DNA from: UBA4742 sp963785815
GTDB lineage: Bacteria > Actinomycetota > Acidimicrobiia > Acidimicrobiales > Acidimicrobilacustridaceae
Direction: 5' to 3'
Assembly: GCA_963785815.1 (NCBI GenBank)
Contig: CAWAWN010000003.1
Location: forward strand, 1,178,001-1,242,000
DNA: 64,000 bases
Below are positions 62,120 through 64,000 of the stretch, in pieces. Each line of letters starts with the position of its first letter. Positions within the stretch are counted from its first letter, which is position 1. A program made the position numbers and the translations under genes. The notes beneath the pieces were generated by a model, which saw nothing but the letters and a program-made list of their open reading frames with translations, made no database searches and was not told the origin of the DNA.

Positions 62120-62139
62120 ACCTGACACGCGTGTCAGGT
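62120..62139. promoter_or_regulatory. CCTGAC-type operator 4
   Basis: ACCTGACACGCGTGTCAGGT is a perfect 20-bp palindrome. It ends 19 bp before the thiolase start codon, just upstream of the TAGGGT box. Confidence 0.8.
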
Positions 62140-62157
62140 CACTTGTAGGGTGAGCGC

Positions 62158-63319
62158 ATGAACCGACGGGTCGCCATCGCCGGGGTCGCGCTGTCCGACA
62201 TCGGTCGTGTCGACGACCTCACCCCCTATCACCTGCACGCGCAGGCCGTGCGCCGAGCGGTGGCCGACGCCGGTCTGACCAAGGACGACGTGGACGGGTT
62301 CGCCTCCCACGGCACGGGCACGCTGCCGCCGATCGAGGTGGCCGAGTACCTGGGGCTCAAGCCGTCCTGGATCGACTCCACCGGGGTGGGCGGGGGGACC
62401 TGGGAGATCATGGCGGCCCACGCCGTCGACGCCATCGCCGCCGGCCACGCCGACGTGGTGGTGCTGGCCTACGGGTCCACCACCCGGGCCGACCTCAAGA
62501 AGGGCCGGCGCACCGCCAACCTCAGCTTCGGGGCACGCGGTCCCATCCAGTACGAGGTGCCCTACGGGCACACGTTGATCGCCAAGTACGGCATGGCCAC
62601 CAACCGCCACCGCCACGACTACGGCACCACCATGGAGCAGCTGGCCGAGATCGCCGTGTCGCACCGCTACAACGCCGGCTTCAACCCCGACGCCTACTAC
62701 CGCGACCCGATCACCATCGACGAGGTGCAGTCCGGGCGGATGATCGCCGATCCCTTCACCAAGCTGCACTGCTGCATCCGCTCCGATGGCGGCTGCGCGG
62801 TGGTGCTGGTGGCCGAGGACCGGGTGGCCGACCTGCGCACCGCGCCGGTGTGGGTGCTGGGCTCGGGCCAGGCCGTGTCGCACACCACCATGTCGGAGTG
62901 GGACGACTTCACCACCGGGCCGGCCGCGGTGTCCGGTGCGCACGCCTTCGCCCGAGCCGGGGTGAGCCGCGACGACATCGACCTCTGCTGCATCTACGAC
63001 GCCTTCACCTTCATGGTGCTCGAGACCCTCGAGGACCTCGGCTTCTGCCCGAAGGGCGAGGGCGGTCCCTTCGTGTCCGACGGCAGGCTGCGCCTGGGCG
63101 GCGCGCTGCCCACCAACCCCGACGGCGGTGGCCTGTCGGCCTGCCACCCGGGCATGCGGGGCCTGTTCCTGCTGGTGGAGGCCACCCGCCAGCTGCGCCA
63201 GCGAGTACGCGGCCACCGGCGCGCCGGAACGGCAGGTGGCCGATGCCGAGCTGGCCTGCGTGTCGGGCACCGGCGGCTGGTTCTGCGCCAACGGCACGAT
63301 GATCCTGGGCCGCAACTGA
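62158..63319 (+). pseudogene. SCP-X-type thiolase (lipid-transfer-protein family), frameshifted near the 3' end
   Basis: The first frame (ATG 62158, TAGGGT 6 nt upstream) encodes AIAGVALSDIGRVDD, HGTGTLPPIEVAEYL, DLCCIYDAFTFMVLETLE and TNPDGGGLSACHPGMRGL. Near 63196-63201 one extra base shifts the frame; the ending SEYAATGAPERQVADAELAC and TGGWFCANGTMILGRN is in the other frame. With one base removed the protein has 386 residues, the normal length. The family cleaves (thiolase) or performs retro-aldol reactions with a DUF35 partner, here probably 59389-59817. A sequencing error at GCGCCAGCG is a simple explanation. Confidence 0.82.
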
Positions 63320-63358
63320 GCCCAGCCCCGACGCTCGAGGTGAGCAGGGGGAACGGGC

Positions 63359-64000
63359 TCAGATCGAGAGCTTGGGGGCGACCTCGCCGATGAAGCGCCG
63401 CAGGGTCTCGTCGCTCGGGTAGTCGCGCAGCCAGACGATGAACTGGCGGCAGCCGGCGTCCACGTAGGCCTGCGCCTTCTCCGCCACCTGCTCGACGGTG
63501 CCCACCAGGCTGTCGCGCAGGTAGCCGTCCACGTCGTCGCTGCCCGAGAGGTGTCCGCCACCGGGTGTCTGGCACCAGGCCCGGGCCTCGGCGTCGGTGT
63601 CGAAGATCCGGCAGTCCGGGCCGTGGGTGCGCACGATCTCGTCGGGGTCTCGGCCGATGTCGTCGCAGTAGCCGGCCAGCAGCTGGGACTTGCGCCGGAA
63701 GGCCTCGATGTCGGCCTGCCAGTTGGTCAGGTCGGCGTGACGGGCGGCGATGCGCAGGGTCACCTGCTCCCCACCTCCGCCCACCAGGATGGGAGGCGGT
63801 TGCTGGATGGGCTTGGGGTCGCAGAAGGCGCCGTCGAGGTGCAGGTGCGCGCCGTCGAAGGACACCGTCTCCTCGGACCACAGGCGGGGGATGACCTCCA
63901 GGGCCTCATCCAGGATGCGCAGCCGCTCACGGGCGGTCGGGAACTCCCAGCCGTAGGCCTGGTACTCGCGCTCGTACCAACCGGCGCCGAGGCCGAACAC
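63359..64000 (-). CDS. LLM-class F420-dependent oxidoreductase, partial
   Basis: The C-terminal 213 residues of a luciferase-like (bacterial luciferase/F420) oxidoreductase, cut by the window edge. Visible motifs are FGLGAGWYEREYQAYGWEFP, QQPPPILVGGGGEQVTLRIA, HADLTNWQADIEAF and DSLVGTVEQVAEKAQAYVDA with GCRQFIVWLRD. The N-terminal part would be beyond 64000, so the start is not visible. F420 is the usual cofactor in actinobacteria; the substrate is unknown. Confidence 0.9.
   Translation of the reverse strand: MFGLGAGWYEREYQAYGWEFPTARERLRILDEALEVIPRLWSEETVSFDGAHLHLDGAFCDPKPIQQPPPILVGGGGEQVTLRIAARHADLTNWQADIEAFRRKSQLLAGYCDDIGRDPDEIVRTHGPDCRIFDTDAEARAWCQTPGGGHLSGSDDVDGYLRDSLVGTVEQVAEKAQAYVDAGCRQFIVWLRDYPSDETLRRFIGEVAPKLSI

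Overview
The window is high-GC (roughly 70 %), gene-dense actinobacterial DNA. Three features point to Actinobacteria: a mycothiol synthase (mshD), a bacterial proteasome activator (Bpa, C-terminal GTYL), and a full menaquinone gene set. The many acyl-CoA dehydrogenases, thiolases and DUF35 proteins, and the frequent leaderless-looking promoters (TAnnnT about 6-7 nt before the start codon), would suit a member of the Acidimicrobiia or a relative; that rank is inference. No tRNA, rRNA, CRISPR array, prophage or classical transposase was seen.

Layout. 1-13.5 kb is housekeeping: the RluA-family 3' end, an Rrf2 regulator broken by a frameshift, a phosphodiesterase, bpa, dnaE (with DnaA-box-like sites upstream), a nitroreductase, a methyltransferase, a YyaL-type thioredoxin-domain protein, an SDR and an MmcQ-like protein. 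12.4-20.9 kb holds menaquinone genes on both strands (menE frameshifted, menA, menH, menD, menF, menG). They are interrupted by an AbiEi/DUF559 Vsr-like endonuclease gene bracketed by two near-identical 46-bp palindromes. 21-36 kb has an Eis-like acetyltransferase, a site-2 protease, an acyl-CoA dehydrogenase, a TetR/ABC-exporter pair, a TetR/MMPL pair, an alpha-L-fucosidase and a FadD/MaoC operon. 36-43 kb has a nucleotidyltransferase, rlmN, mshD, a DUF35-thiolase fusion and a large, frameshifted double TetR-like regulator.

43.0-48.1 kb is the most unusual part. Six tandem paralogous secreted proteins (227-255 aa, only 15-30 % or so alike by eye) share a signal peptide, a conserved Cys pattern, an ITNG block, a proximal W-x-L-C motif and a C-terminal TWTA[LMV]P motif. 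A seventh protein with a DUF916-like Ig fold and a C-terminal membrane anchor follows them. The arrangement resembles the WxL / WxL-interacting-protein surface loci of Firmicutes, but in an actinobacterium and with a divergent distal motif.

48.2-64 kb is an acyl-CoA/steroid-type beta-oxidation island: enoyl-CoA hydratases, SDR, a paired acyl-CoA dehydrogenase, MaoC, thiolases, DUF35 and an F420/LLM oxidoreductase, plus a lipoprotein and a large secreted hydrolase. Four copies of one dyad operator (CCTGAC-N6-GTCAGG) sit at promoters in this island, which suggests one TetR-type regulon.

Several intergenic repeat families are present: a 47-bp hairpin pair, a 50-bp promoter-proximal element pair, a CCGACCGGAG element, and 90-, 49-, 28- and 8-bp tandem repeats. 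Four genes carry single-base frameshifts (Rrf2, menE, the double TetR and the last thiolase) and one carries an internal deletion. Sequencing or assembly error is a real possibility for the frameshifts.
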